Positions 52,828-64,000 of a stretch of DNA of 64,000 nucleotides are shown here, one piece after another. The position numbers and the translations under genes were made by a program. Numbering within the stretch: the first letter of the stretch is position 1; the number at the start of each line of letters is the position of its first letter. The stretch is from assembly GCF_020184175.1 (NCBI RefSeq), contig NC_065530.1, positions 42,075,260 to 42,139,259 of the forward strand, given 5' to 3'. This DNA comes from Aphis gossypii. Taxonomy: Eukaryota > Arthropoda > Insecta > Hemiptera > Aphididae. Below the pieces are notes generated by a model. That model did no database searches. It worked only from the letters and a program-made list of their open reading frames with translations, and was not told where the DNA came from.

Positions 52828-53582
52828 ATTAAAATCCTTTGTTTATTGGTAGATTTTTGTACACATGTTGTTTTCTATTTATTAAAAGTTTAGTTGTAAT
52901 ATAGTTTTATACTATATATACCAATAATGATCAATTGTTGAACTAAATTTTTTTTCAAATATCTTGATCGATGAATTGACTCACAGTTTTTAAATTTGCT
53001 TTGTATGAATACATTGGTTGAAGGATACTTATCAAAAGAAAACTTTATTTTATTCAACACGTAAACGTTTAAATCGCTTAAATATTTGTGTAGATTTAAA
53101 TGTTTTTATTAAAAAATGTTCAATGATTATTATACTTGGTCTTAAACTAAAATTTAAAGGAATCTTATGTCTTTGAAATACTCAGTTTTGTGTAAAAACT
53201 GGTAAATATTTTAATTTTTTTATAGTTATAATGATTTTTTTTTTTTTTTTTTTTAAAAAATTGAAAATGATACCATTTTGACTTAACATAAAGTCATTGT
53301 ATATTATTAATTATCAAATTGATTTTTTTTTATATGTTATGTCTATTTTAAACTCACTAACTCTGACTATGTTAAGACATTGATTAACTAATTGTATATT
53401 TAGTTCATGATTAAGGTCACATACTCACATCACTTCACATATTATAACGAGAAGCTTATTTATAATAGCTTTTATTAAATAATTCTTCTCCATTATTCGA
53501 GTGCAGTATGGCTGCTGACTAGTTCTCTAAATGTCTTAGGTATACCGTATAAGTATTTACATTTCTAGTAAATCATATAAAA
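52828..53582. other. Region downstream of mL41
   Basis: Probable mL41 3' UTR and spacer. It has T homopolymer runs near 53235-53255 and no gene. The mL41 polyadenylation site cannot be pinned down. Confidence 0.4.
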
Positions 53583-53990
53583 AAAAATCAAAAATCGTTG
53601 GTCATAATTTTTTTTTATAAGCGCTTATAGTTTAAAATGTTATGATATATGTCATAATTGTGAACATTTGCAAGTAATTTTGTAGTTGAAAAATCATAAA
53701 ATTTTTCGTGTTCATTTCTAAGGTTAAAAAATTCAACACTATGTTTTTCATAAGTTTCCTTCAAATAACTAGAGAAAACTCGAATCATCATTATAGGAAA
53801 AATGTTATGAACATTTGAATTTTATATTTTTACGAAATCGTGCAACGATAACGATTTTAAATATTTATTATTATCCGAATAGTATAAATCGTAGATACTT
53901 GAAAATTTCATTAATTATTAAGATTGGCATTTTCTTTACATGATTTAATTTTCAAAATATTTCGCTTATTTTAATGCTATTTATAGGCAT
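53583..53990 (+). repeat. Dispersed repeat, partial copy 3, plus orientation
   Basis: About 400 bp matching 11955-12340 of copy 1. Both contain the order AATCAAAAATC, a T-run, the AACTAGAGAAAACTC-type segment, CGAAATCGTGCAACG, GTAGATACT and then GCTATTTATAGG. It faces copy 2 (54195-55185) as an inverted repeat with about 0.2-0.5 kb between the homologous arms. Confidence 0.7.
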
Positions 53991-54029
53991 TTATAATTGT
54001 TATAACTAATATTTAATTACACTAAACAT

Positions 54030-54116
54030 TAAGATTAGGGGGATAGAGCCCCCCACTTTTGTATTTTAGTAAATTTTGAAATTCCTCCCCATTGAAAAGT
54101 CCTGAGAATGCCACTG
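54030..54116 (-). mobile_element. Truncated hAT-like end between repeat copies
   Basis: Read on the minus strand from 54116, the sequence begins CAGTGGCATTCTCAGGAC and continues into G-rich GGGGAGGAA, then GGGGGGCTC near 54050. This is the terminus and subterminal pattern of the hAT-like elements. No matching left terminus or target duplication was found. Confidence 0.45.
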
Positions 54117-54194
54117 TAAATAGGTAGGTACTTTTATACCAACCTTAAGTTGCATAGGTACAATTTAATTTAATTTAAAACAAAAACAGTAAAA

Positions 54195-55185
54195 ATTAAA
54201 AAAGGTGGTCAAGTGGGTAACGATTTGCTTTACAGTAGATATTGAGTGGACCTCAGACATAGAGTAGATCATTATAATAGATGTCTTAAATTTTAATAAA
54301 ATGATATATATCATAATTGTATACGAAAAACGGTTCTGAACGCAGATTATTTGTCAACCTAGGATATATTTTCCAGTTGATGGTGAAAAAGTGTTTTTTT
54401 GTTTTAATGACCTGAAAACTTCAAAATTAAATCATACACAGAAAACGGAAGTCTAAAATTAACCGATGAAAGTTTCAAGTATATCAACGAGTTACACTTT
54501 CTGAATAATAACAAATACCTATTTAAAATCGTTATCGTTTTGCGATTTCGTAAAAATTTAAAATTTAGATGCTCATAAGCCATAACATTTTTTCCTATAA
54601 TGATGTTCGAGTTTTCTTTATAGTTACTTGAAAGAAAACATTGTGTTGAATTTTTTAACCTTATAGATATAATGATATAAATACTAAAAAATTATTTGTA
54701 AATTTTTCCGATTTTGACAAATTTTATAACAATTTGAAATTAAAACGATAATAAAAAAAATTATGACTACCTAACGATTTTTGATTTTTTTTAACTACAA
54801 TAAGAACAACTCATAAGAACCTTTATATTAAATTTTAAAGATTTTAACATTTTCTTATCGATATTTCAAAAAAAATTAAAAATTTCAGTTGTCTATAAAT
54901 ATCTCAAAAAAAGCCAGAATATTTTGAAAATTTAACCATATATAGATAACACTAATTTAAACATTTGGTGAACATTTCAAGTTTCTACAGTGATTTGTTT
55001 TTGAGTTACAACAAAATAAAAAATCGATTTTGTCAAAAATTGGTTTTGCGTAAAAATGTCTATTTTTCCAGATGCTTTTGAAAACTCCTAGACATTTTTG
55101 TCGTTGGACCTCTATAATGCACTTAGGGTATTCAATTTCCCACCGGAAACCATCACTAAAATTTAAAATTTAAGTATTATTTATG
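54195..55185 (-). repeat. Dispersed repeat, copy 2, minus orientation
   Basis: Reverse complement of the 11594-13075 repeat. The outer edge at 54195-54260 (GTGGTCAAGTGGGTAACG) matches the right edge of copy 1. 54318-54370 matches the GTATACGAAAAACGGTTCTGAACG segment in inverted form, and 55080-55185 matches copy 1's left edge. At about 1 kb it is shorter than copy 1, consistent with lacking copy 1's internal duplication. No coding capacity. Confidence 0.75.
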
Positions 55186-56734
55186 CGTACGTGTATCACA
55201 ATTCAAATTTCCTATAGGAAAATATTCACTAGGTGTTGACCATATGATTCGTCAAATCGAATGCGCTACACAGTAGGTAGTTAAGTTACCCAAACCCATG
55301 TCTAAAAAAATAATATAATATTCTAATCAAATATAGGTAATATACCTAAGTATGTGATTCACATGCCCGAGTGAACTATATGACTTACAAGGTACTTTAA
55401 AACGTCATAAATTGATAGGTACGATTAAAAACCATTTATTTCACAAATTTGGGATTGTTTCGATTACAAATATACTCGTCGGTGAAGTCTAAAATGTACT
55501 TAAAACAAAAACATATTTATATATAAAAAAAAAAATAAAAACAATAACCAACACAAATATGTCTAATATAGTAATAAAAACTTGATGTCTCGTCTAATGA
55601 ATGTTGAGTACTTGAGTGTGTGTTGTATAAAATATACTTAAACTTAATATCTGTGTGATAATTATTTTGTTCGCGTACGTATTTGGGATCTGAAAAAAAA
55701 ATATAACATATACATAAATATCCTGCAGTATATCTAAAACACTACGGCAAGGAAACCGCAATATACGCAAATAGTCATAACTCATAACACTCATAACTCA
55801 TAATTAAGTAGCGAGTGGGTATACAATAATACACAAAATAATATCCAGCATGTTAAATAATATAAAGGTAACAATTTTGAATGCATGAGTGGATCATGCA
55901 TGACCCTGAATTTAATTATTGATTTTTACCCCCCTTTATGACTTCAGGTTTGAGTCTTATACATTTTTTTAGAAAACTTTGACTTAAAGTTTTATTTTTA
56001 TTTTAAAAGTTGACTTATTGAAGAAGTTTCAATTTATATTTTATACATGTTGTACATTTATTTTATCGTATTTTATAACAGTTTTTCTACAATTTTACAA
56101 AGTTTCTTATGAGATTTCGTATTTATTACGACATTGCCTTAGTGAAAAAAATATACGAAATCACACAAAATTTAAAATAGTAGATTAGACTGTTAAAAAA
56201 AAATTACGATAAATTCATCATGCATAAATCAACATTTTAACTCTTAAATAAGTCTCAATGAATCAAAAGCTATTTAAAAATGTTATCTAATTTACATTTT
56301 AACTTAAAAATGTGAAATGCAATAAAAAAAAAAATATGTCACTCATTCGTTGAATTTATTTTAAAAATAAACTTTTTTAGTATTAATAGTCCTTAATGCG
56401 GTAAAAAAACTCCAAATAAAATTTAGAGTTAATCATTTTGAATATTTCGTGTTTCCTTTGTCATCAAACACACTGCATAAATCGTAAATACAAATTTATA
56501 AAAAAGACTAAAATATTATAGAATCGCTAGATAATAATATAAATACTAGTCAGTCGTCTAATATTAATAAGACTCAAAAATCATTGATTTAATTTTTGAT
56601 TTTAAGTCGTACCTACTGCACAGTGCATAGTATTTACAATTCGATGTAGGTATATAGAGAATAGAAACAGCAAATATTAAATTCCTGTATCAATACATAT
56701 TATACGCACCTACCAAACTTGACAGAACGTGAAC
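55186..56734 (-). other. Likely 3' UTR and spacer of the SIK-like gene
   Basis: AT-rich sequence following the SIK-like stop codon on the minus strand. I see no other gene. An open frame at 55594-55794 shows no domain. Several TTTATT words on the plus strand could act as minus-strand polyadenylation signals; which one is used is unknown. Confidence 0.4.
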
Positions 56735-59700
56735 TTAACCGGATTCCATTTGTTCTCCAAGTTCCGAAATAGTGTTTTCCGACAGCGATTGTAATCTTGG
56801 CGATGTCCACATCACGTCGTTAGCCGCCAACAAAGAACTGCCCATTGGCACGTTTACCGTACTGCTGAGCTATAAAACACATTGGAAATTACAAATTTAA
56901 ACTTATAACATAACTTCTACAATATATTAGTATTACATTATTATATATAGTAATATAGTATATAATGTGCACCGGTATTGGATAATTCGGTTTTATGTAA
57001 TATACATTACATTGTGAATGCTTCTTGTTGACACTACCAAAGTATGTATTATTTAAACTACTATGTAGATCATTCATAAAATTAAAAATAAAAGTATGAA
57101 AGTTTTATGATAGGTACCTATGTCCTATATACATATACCTATGCAAGGCTGGGCATTAACGAATTAAAAGTTAAAATTAAGTTAAAACGTTAAGCTAATT
57201 AACTAGTTACTTTTTTTTGAAATTAACTTTTAACTTAATAAGTTACTTTTTTTTTAATATAAACGTGTTAACTTAAAGTTAATTATATTCAAAAATATTT
57301 AAAATAAGTTAATTTTCGTCCAAAGAATAATGCAAATTTTTGAATGATATTTTTAGGAAAGTAGGTGTTTTTGATAGCTAATTAATATTTTGATATATCA
57401 TTTTAAATTTCTCCAGTAATTTTCTTGAGCGTAAAGAAAAACTATGTAATAAATATTATTATGTGTCTGGAATTTTTTATGTTGCAAATTAGAAAATTTT
57501 AACTTTAAATTAAATTAAGTTACTTATTTTTCAAAGTTAACGTTTAACTCAACGAGTTAACGAAAAAAAATATGAGTAACTTTTAACTTAACTTAACTTT
57601 ATTATTTTAAAATAACTTAACTTAACGAGTTAAAAAAAATTGTTAACTTGTCCAGCTTTGCATGTATATATGTATACAATATACACATATATATATATTA
57701 TATTATTTCATTTTGATATAGCCGAATAATTAAAATACAATTTTTTTTTTGTAAATTAATAATATTATTTAGCTACCTAGGTAGGTATATTATTTCTCCC
57801 AATAATTTTTAATTTCATTTTAAAACTAATCTTGCTAATCAAAATTTGATCACGTTTTACTTCTGAAATATAGCCTACTGTACGTATATTATGTACAAAT
57901 ATAATAATTTGTATGAATTTAAAATAAATTGCCAAAAAATAAACAATGATTATTATGTTATATATTATATAATTATATAAATGTATAATTTGAAACTTAT
58001 ATCATTGTTTTAATGACGTGGAATAAGAACGTAGGTATACTACGTCGAAAAAGCATCGTAGGTATTAGACTGTCAAAAGTTTATTCGCAATAATCATGAT
58101 TCATAATATAATTTATTATACGGTCTGAATAAAACCTACTCGAGTGATAAAATATATGTCATAGGTACCTACTATCGCCTTTATTGTGCATTTGTGTATA
58201 CGCCTCAATCATTATTGTTTATCATTATGATTATTATTATTGTCGCGCGTGACATCCAGTGTCCAAAATAATATTATCTACTTGTGTGTGAGTACAGGAC
58301 TATATTTATAGCGGGGTGGGGAGAAGGTCACAAAATGGGTTATTTTTTAAGTTAGGTTTATGTACATAATGTATCTACTATAAAACATATACTATATTAT
58401 TAATTTAGCTTGTAAATATTAAATACCTAACTGTATTTCAAAGTAATCAGGATTTAATACAGGATATTAATTATTTTAATTATATTATATAAATCAAATT
58501 TGTAAATATACATATATGCGATGGAAAATGGGACCATTCGCACTGTCTCCATATTCCTAAATCTGCCATTGTGTCAGCCGTCAAGTAAATCATACTTCAA
58601 TGTCCGATCAATAATATACAATCAACTAAAAAGGCTACTTCCTACCTATATGCTTTGTATTATAATTAGCTATACTAGACTAAACTTATTTACTAGTACT
58701 TACTAGTAATAACGTACTACTGTTTATTTTAAATTATAAAGAATTATTATTATAATGTGTTGATAATTAACAAAATATTTAATTTAACATAATAGATACC
58801 GCATGCGAGGTGTAGCTAGTCATCGGTATGGCGAGCACACATAATTCATAAATCATAATTAATAATATGCAGAAGTGTTGATTTGATCCATGTACACAAT
58901 AATAAAATTGTTATGTCTATGGTTTGATTTTGCGATAAAATATAATAAATATATTGAAGATTATAAACGAAAAATGATATTATTAAAAACAAGAAAACCA
59001 AATTTTAATTTATTATTAATTTATCAATAGTGATATCCATATGAAACAAATATAAATTTATATCATTAAATTATTACTAACTATACTATATCATAATATC
59101 ACCAACTACCTTAATTTTACAACATGAAATTGCAGTTGAAAAGTTTTTAACATTACGTGTTCTATTATTACGAATAATCGTAACATAGTTCTTATTTTTT
59201 ATTCGTTTTGTAATATTTGAAAATAGTTTTTTGTCGTTTTCATTGCAATTGCCATTACCTATAATGAGATAACTTAGCCGCATCAGCATATACGACCAGT
59301 ACCTACAGTCCAATCTAATTTCCAAATTAGAGTCCAAACTGCAGTTGAATGTGTGTTGCCGTACCAATATACTATATAGGTAATGTAAAAAAGCGATTTC
59401 CGCATGGAAAATGCTAACAAAATGTATATGTTAATGTTAAATGTTTATATAATAATATTATATAACCTGCTGATACAGTATTTACTTATATAGTATTATA
59501 TACTATACTAAAATAAATTAAAACTCTCAACTTTAAAGATTAGGCATTATAGTATTGGACATTATTTCTGCAAAAATTAGGTAACAATATTATAATACCT
59601 AATTGGATAAAACAACTACCTATTATTATAATTATAGGTAAATACCTACAACAAAAGTTATTCAAGTACCTAAAATTAATTAACTTTATTTATATTTTTA

Positions 59701-62700
59701 TTTTTATAATGAATAGGTAATAATAGGTAATTAAGATGCGTCCTTTATTTTTGATTTTTTCCATCTATCCGTTGAAAAATCAACCTTATAAGTTTTCAAA
59801 TATAACCCACAGGACCATATCTACCTATTACCTATACTACATTACTACAGTTTTCTATAATATTCAACGACCTTGCTCAATACCAACACACTTATACTAA
59901 ATCAAATACTAAATACTTTGACCCTAAATATCATATTATAAACAGTAATGACAAATATTGTACAAGCAATTTGTCTATAATTATTAGATATTGTAAATAA
60001 TATAATTATATGAATGTTCAAATATTTATCTTTTTTTTAAAACTTAATTTACCTAATAGTAAGTAATTACCTACCAATAAAGAAATGACAAATACGTATA
60101 AACTTGTAAATTATAAAAATAGGGTGTAATAAATTATTTTATGTCTTATAACATTTAAATAATAAAATAATTTATTACAAGGAAAGCCTATTTTTATAAT
60201 TTACTTGGTCATTATGCTTTTATAGTTGTATAAGTTGTACTAGGTATTTAATAATTTACAAGTTTAGATGATGAATACAATCATACAAAATAAATAAATA
60301 CAACGAGTTATAATTTTAGTCTATTAAATTACTAAAGGCTTAATGTCTTTAAGGTATATTTTGTAAAGATAATATAAAATATAATAATACATGCATGAAT
60401 GTAATTTATTAAAAGTGCAGTAATTTGAAATTATTATTGTTTAATATTGTTGCGAGAAGAAATAGAGTTTAATATTATGTGGTTGTTGATTTAATTAAAA
60501 CAATTATTTTTAGTCATAACAGTCATAACACAATTATTTACAAACTATATATTGCCACCTAAGAGTTTAATTTAAAATATAAATAAAAATAAATAAATTA
60601 CTTTAAATACCTTCGCATGAATATATTCTATTAGTTATAAAAGTATTATCTACAAAATTTTACCCCACCACTTTAAATAAACGAAACCCTAGCTGTGTAA
60701 TGTAAATATATACGAGTAAAAACTTATCTATTTTAAACATTTAATCTCACTATAAAAGCGTTGTTTGTTTTTTAAAATTATACCTACATTTTTGTTTTAG
60801 ATTATTGGATTAAACATAAGTCATGAGTCATGAGCCATGGCGATGAGTTAGATCAATTTTCCAATTTCAACATTAAAAGGTCACCTATAATGTTTTGCAT
60901 GAAATCAACTATTAAAAAAAAAAAAACATTTTTTAGTAGTTTTCTTGATTTGCTAATCTTGAAAATGATATGGATGGATAATGATATTCACCTATCAATG
61001 TTCAATGTGTAATGTGTATATTTAGTGAAAAATACACGTGTATGAAATTTTAAAATATTTATTAGTAAAAAAAATATTTACAATAAGGATATATTTTAAT
61101 TAACTCGTTAAAAAGTTACTATTCCACTTTTTCAATTTAAATGTCTAGACCTCTAGACATTACCTAGAAATTGAAACATTTATTATTGTAAACGTAAACA
61201 ATCAAGCATTTTTGTATTAGTATCATTGTGTGTTAATGTACAATTAAATGGTTAATTAGCTATAAATGTTAGCTTTTTAAATACCGTTAATATTTAAAGA
61301 TAGGTTCAACACATATATTGGAATAATACCTAATTATGGTACAGTCGGAACAAAATTTCGGTCAAGGTTCCTCATTTTTTTCTTTATTTAATATATTTAA
61401 ATGTATAATATATTTTTCAATAATTAAAAGTTTGTAAAAAGTAGATAGGTATTATTTATACAGCTAATAAAAAATATCAAATTTAAAAAAATATTACTCA
61501 ATTTTTAGAATACTGAATATATTTTAATAAAATCTTAGTCTGTTAATAATAGTTGATAATTTAATTGTAATGACCATCGGTCAATCATTATGTACTTATC
61601 ACAAACATTATTTAATTTTTAAGTGTCTTTAATTATTTTTTTTTTATGTAATATATAATAAAATGAAAAACAAACGAATCAATATATGTTATAATCACGT
61701 GATTCGTTATCTGAGTTCACATGACATAGTCCGTTAACCTCCTAACTCTAATAAGTAAGTTTATTTACTACTTTGATCTATGTAGGAATGCAATTTACTA
61801 TTTAGACAATTAGGAGCTTTCAAATAAAACTAACCAAAATACATAGCTTTTAACATTTTACTATAAAATAATATGCTTTAATATTTTCAAAAGTAATTAA
61901 AATTTATCTTTTTTATTATGTAAATGATAGCTATATCTTTTATAAGTTTATAGAATGTTATATCTTGGTACCAAATATGTACACCATAAGTCTATTAATA
62001 ATACATACGGAAGTGTTATTTATTTATAGCGCAATTTTTATAAAATCATTTCAAATTGTTATAATATATGCATAACATTGAGAGTTATAAAAAATTATCC
62101 ATTTCCGCGTCTACTTCAATAATTTTAAATATAAATGTCAGATACGCAGTCTAGCAGCCTCATTAAGTATTGAGTAAGAAATAAATATTTTCTAAAATCA
62201 TACTCAGCGGATAAGATGAGTGAATAATATAGGTACCTATTCCCTGAAATTGTCGACAACATATAAGGATTAATCCCACTGCACACGCGTCATGACCTCT
62301 GGAGAGTCAATGTATAATATATTTTATCATATTGTTTAATGTAGAATGACCTGATTTTATTTCAGATAACTTTTTAAAACTAATAATATATTAATAAAAT
62401 GAATGCTTAAAATATTTAAAGCCTAATTAATCCATTCGAATGTTATGCAAAACGACTAAATAAACGGTTTGTCAGATCATATTCTTGTTAAAGGATTATT
62501 ATACTCATTACTCATTAGTCAATGGCAAACAACCTATATACGGTTCAAGCGTGCTGCTTTAGCTACAGCAAATACACAATTAAAATGAATGGCCGCGGAC
62601 AATTAAATTTAATGATCACATCAATTTTTATAAAGAAAAAAAAATCCAGAAGTAAATGGTCAAGTTTTTTGTATATGATATATAAGTACCTACTTGTATT

Positions 62701-64000
62701 ATTTAAGGCCAAAAATAGATATTATCTATACAGATACAAGTCGGAGGCGTATAAATAAATTCTGAGTAATACATACACATTTTTTAGGATATAATACCGT
62801 CTGCACGGTAATAACAGTTAGATGACTACCTATGTAGGTATCTTATACTTATCTGACGAAAAATAATCAGGTGTAACAATATATTATATTATAATAAATT
62901 ATAATAATTATAGTGTATTCCTACAAAAATCGTCCCCCGCAAACTTTCGGGCCACTCGAATCTCAATTAATGCGCAGGTTACCGGTCACAACCTTATAGG
63001 TAGATATAGGTCGAAATATTGTAGGGTGACTTAATAATCACATAATATAATATGACGTTATGTTGGGTATATAATATCATCGTATAGTCGTATGATGTAT
63101 AAAAAAAACTAAGTATAGGTATAATATGAGCGGTCACCTGTGAATAATTCTTGGAGAAGTTGTACTGCTGCCCGGACGTGCAGTACCAGTGGTGTTGCGG
63201 ATCGGGCACCGACAGCCAATTGGCCTGACCGTCGAAGTCGTTGATCTGGCACGTGGCCATGGTGTGCGGCAACGATTGCCAGCTGCCGTCCGATTGGAAT
63301 TGCATCGCGCCGCCGTGGCCGTGGCCGTCACCGCCGCCGCCGCCGCCGCCGTGTTGGGGCGACGACAGTTGTACGGTTTTGTTGTTGTACTGAAGCGAGG
63401 GCTGCCGGTGCGCGTGGTGCTGCCGTTTGTTGGCCGCGGCCAAGTCGGCGGCCGTCACGCCGCACTGTCCGAACGCCGCGGCCGACGCGGCGGCCCCTTG
63501 TTTGTGCAACGCGGTCCGCTTGTGCTGGAGCAACCGCTGCTGGAACAGCTGTTGCTGGAGCCCGGACTTGTCCAGCGCATAGCCGTCCGTGTAGTTGAAC
63601 CGCTTGGCCATGGCCGCCGACGGCGACCTGGGCGGCACGTCCTTGCCGCACCGGTACTCGGAGCCGGCCGACTGTTTCCGGTTGGACGCCACCTGTTCGT
63701 CGTTGGGCAGACAGCTCTGGTACAGCATCTTGAGCGTCTCGTGTTCCTTTTGCACGCCGCCGCCGCATTCCTGCTGCAGCTGAAACAGTTTGCCGCTGCC
63801 GCCGCCGCCACCGCCGATCGGCAAGCGACCGCCGTTGTACTGCTGCTGCTGCTGCTGCAGCAGAGGCGACCTGGGCGACGACGACTGCACCCCGTTGGCG
63901 TTGGCCACCATCGCGACGGCCGCGGCGGCCGCGGCCATGACCGCCGTGTCGATCTGGTTCATCAGCCCGTCGGACGCCCGTCTGCCCTCCCGGAAGCTGA
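56735..64000 (-). CDS. Sik: Salt-inducible kinase-like protein, C-terminal two exons (partial)
   Basis: Only the C-terminal regulatory part is here; the kinase domain lies beyond the right edge. Exons on the minus strand are 64000-63138 (open at the edge) and 56869-56735, with a 6268-bp GT-AG intron and phase 0 on both sides. At the edge the frame reads SFREGRRASDGLMNQ, the PKA and 14-3-3 site conserved near the middle of SIK-family (AMPK-related) kinases; its Ser is the cAMP-controlled switch. A low-complexity segment follows, with poly-Ala, a 7-Gln run, Gly runs, SSSPRSP and His-rich stretches, then FNYTDGYALDKSGLQ and QANWLSVPDPQ. The last exon adds 44 residues, starting LSSTVNVPMG and ending ELGEQMESG, then TAA. 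The Met at 63962 is internal, not the start. The exon is strikingly GC-rich against an AT-rich background. Family confidence is good; the SIK2 or SIK3 type is undecided. Confidence 0.75.
57144..57660. mobile_element. MITE made of TTAACTT words, in SIK-like intron
   Basis: The left end reads CAAGGCTGGGCATTAACG. The right end reverse-complemented reads CAAAGCTGGACAAGTTAAC, sharing CAARGCTGGRCA as terminal inverted repeats. The interior is built from repeated TTAACTT/AAGTTAA words in both orientations, with GAGTTAACG near each end, so either strand can fold on itself. The flanking octamers match at only 4 of 8 positions, so the insertion is old or the boundaries are off by a few bases. It has no coding capacity. 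Confidence 0.7.
57661..63137 (-). other. Rest of the 6.3-kb intron of the SIK-like gene
   Basis: AT-rich intron sequence. Open frames at 58521-58706, 59086-59367, 60830-61012 and 62522-62758 have no recognisable domain and AT-driven composition. I see no nested gene, RNA gene or well-bounded repeat. Confidence 0.5.

Noticed and set aside
63328..63811. Long overlapping minus-strand frames (63328-63768 and 63455-63811) rich in Arg, Ala and Gly
   Set aside because: They are shadow frames of the GC-rich SIK-like exon, which has the coherent reading and the in-phase splice.
63960..63962. Met codon as the start of a 322-residue protein
   Set aside because: The frame is open to the window edge and encodes a SIK-family site upstream, and reading past 63138 ignores a good donor.
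1..64000. tRNA, rRNA, CRISPR arrays, prokaryotic operons
   Set aside because: I looked for tRNA B-box-like GGTTCGA words, regularly spaced direct repeats and ribosomal sequence and found none.

Overview
This is a eukaryotic nuclear window. It is very AT-rich, has short exons bounded by GT...AG introns, long gene-free stretches, many decayed transposons, and TAGGTA/TACCTA words throughout. The intact genes are clearly insect-like. The base composition, the word usage and the hAT-type miniature elements suggest an aphid or close hemipteran relative. That assignment is an inference from style, not a database match.

Region by region. Positions 1-33.2 kb hold no gene I can support: two eroded non-LTR retrotransposon pieces (about 1.05 kb and 33.24 kb), hAT-like miniature elements (best case 17496-17982, with a perfect 8-bp target duplication), a 1.5-kb dispersed repeat (11.6-13.1 kb), microsatellites, and a visibly GC/CpG-richer non-coding block at about 20.9-25.3 kb. 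At 33862-33965 there is a candidate last coding exon on the + strand that encodes a GPI-anchor-like or transmembrane tail. If real, the upstream 33 kb would be intron of a cell-surface protein gene.

The gene-dense core is 39.3-52.8 kb. U2AF small subunit (- strand, 7 coding exons, 242 aa) and the bifunctional mRNA-capping enzyme (+ strand, 14 coding exons, 594 aa) are divergent, with start codons 650 bp apart. Both act on nascent RNA polymerase II transcripts, in 3' splice-site recognition and 5' capping. The mitochondrial large-subunit ribosomal protein mL41 (3 exons, 162 aa) follows on the + strand. I assembled all three exon by exon, and the reading phases agree at every junction.

The right end (56.7-64 kb, - strand) carries the last two coding exons of a salt-inducible-kinase-like gene. 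The open frame enters from beyond the window with a PKA-type RRAS site, runs through a GC-rich low-complexity exon, and joins in phase across a 6.3-kb intron to a 44-residue last exon. Between mL41 and this gene lie oppositely oriented copies of the 11.6-kb repeat family, which could form a hairpin.

I see no rRNA, tRNA, CRISPR array or prokaryote-type feature. No wholly new system is evident. The best leads are the orphan tail exon, the inverted repeat pair and the mobile elements with readable target duplications.
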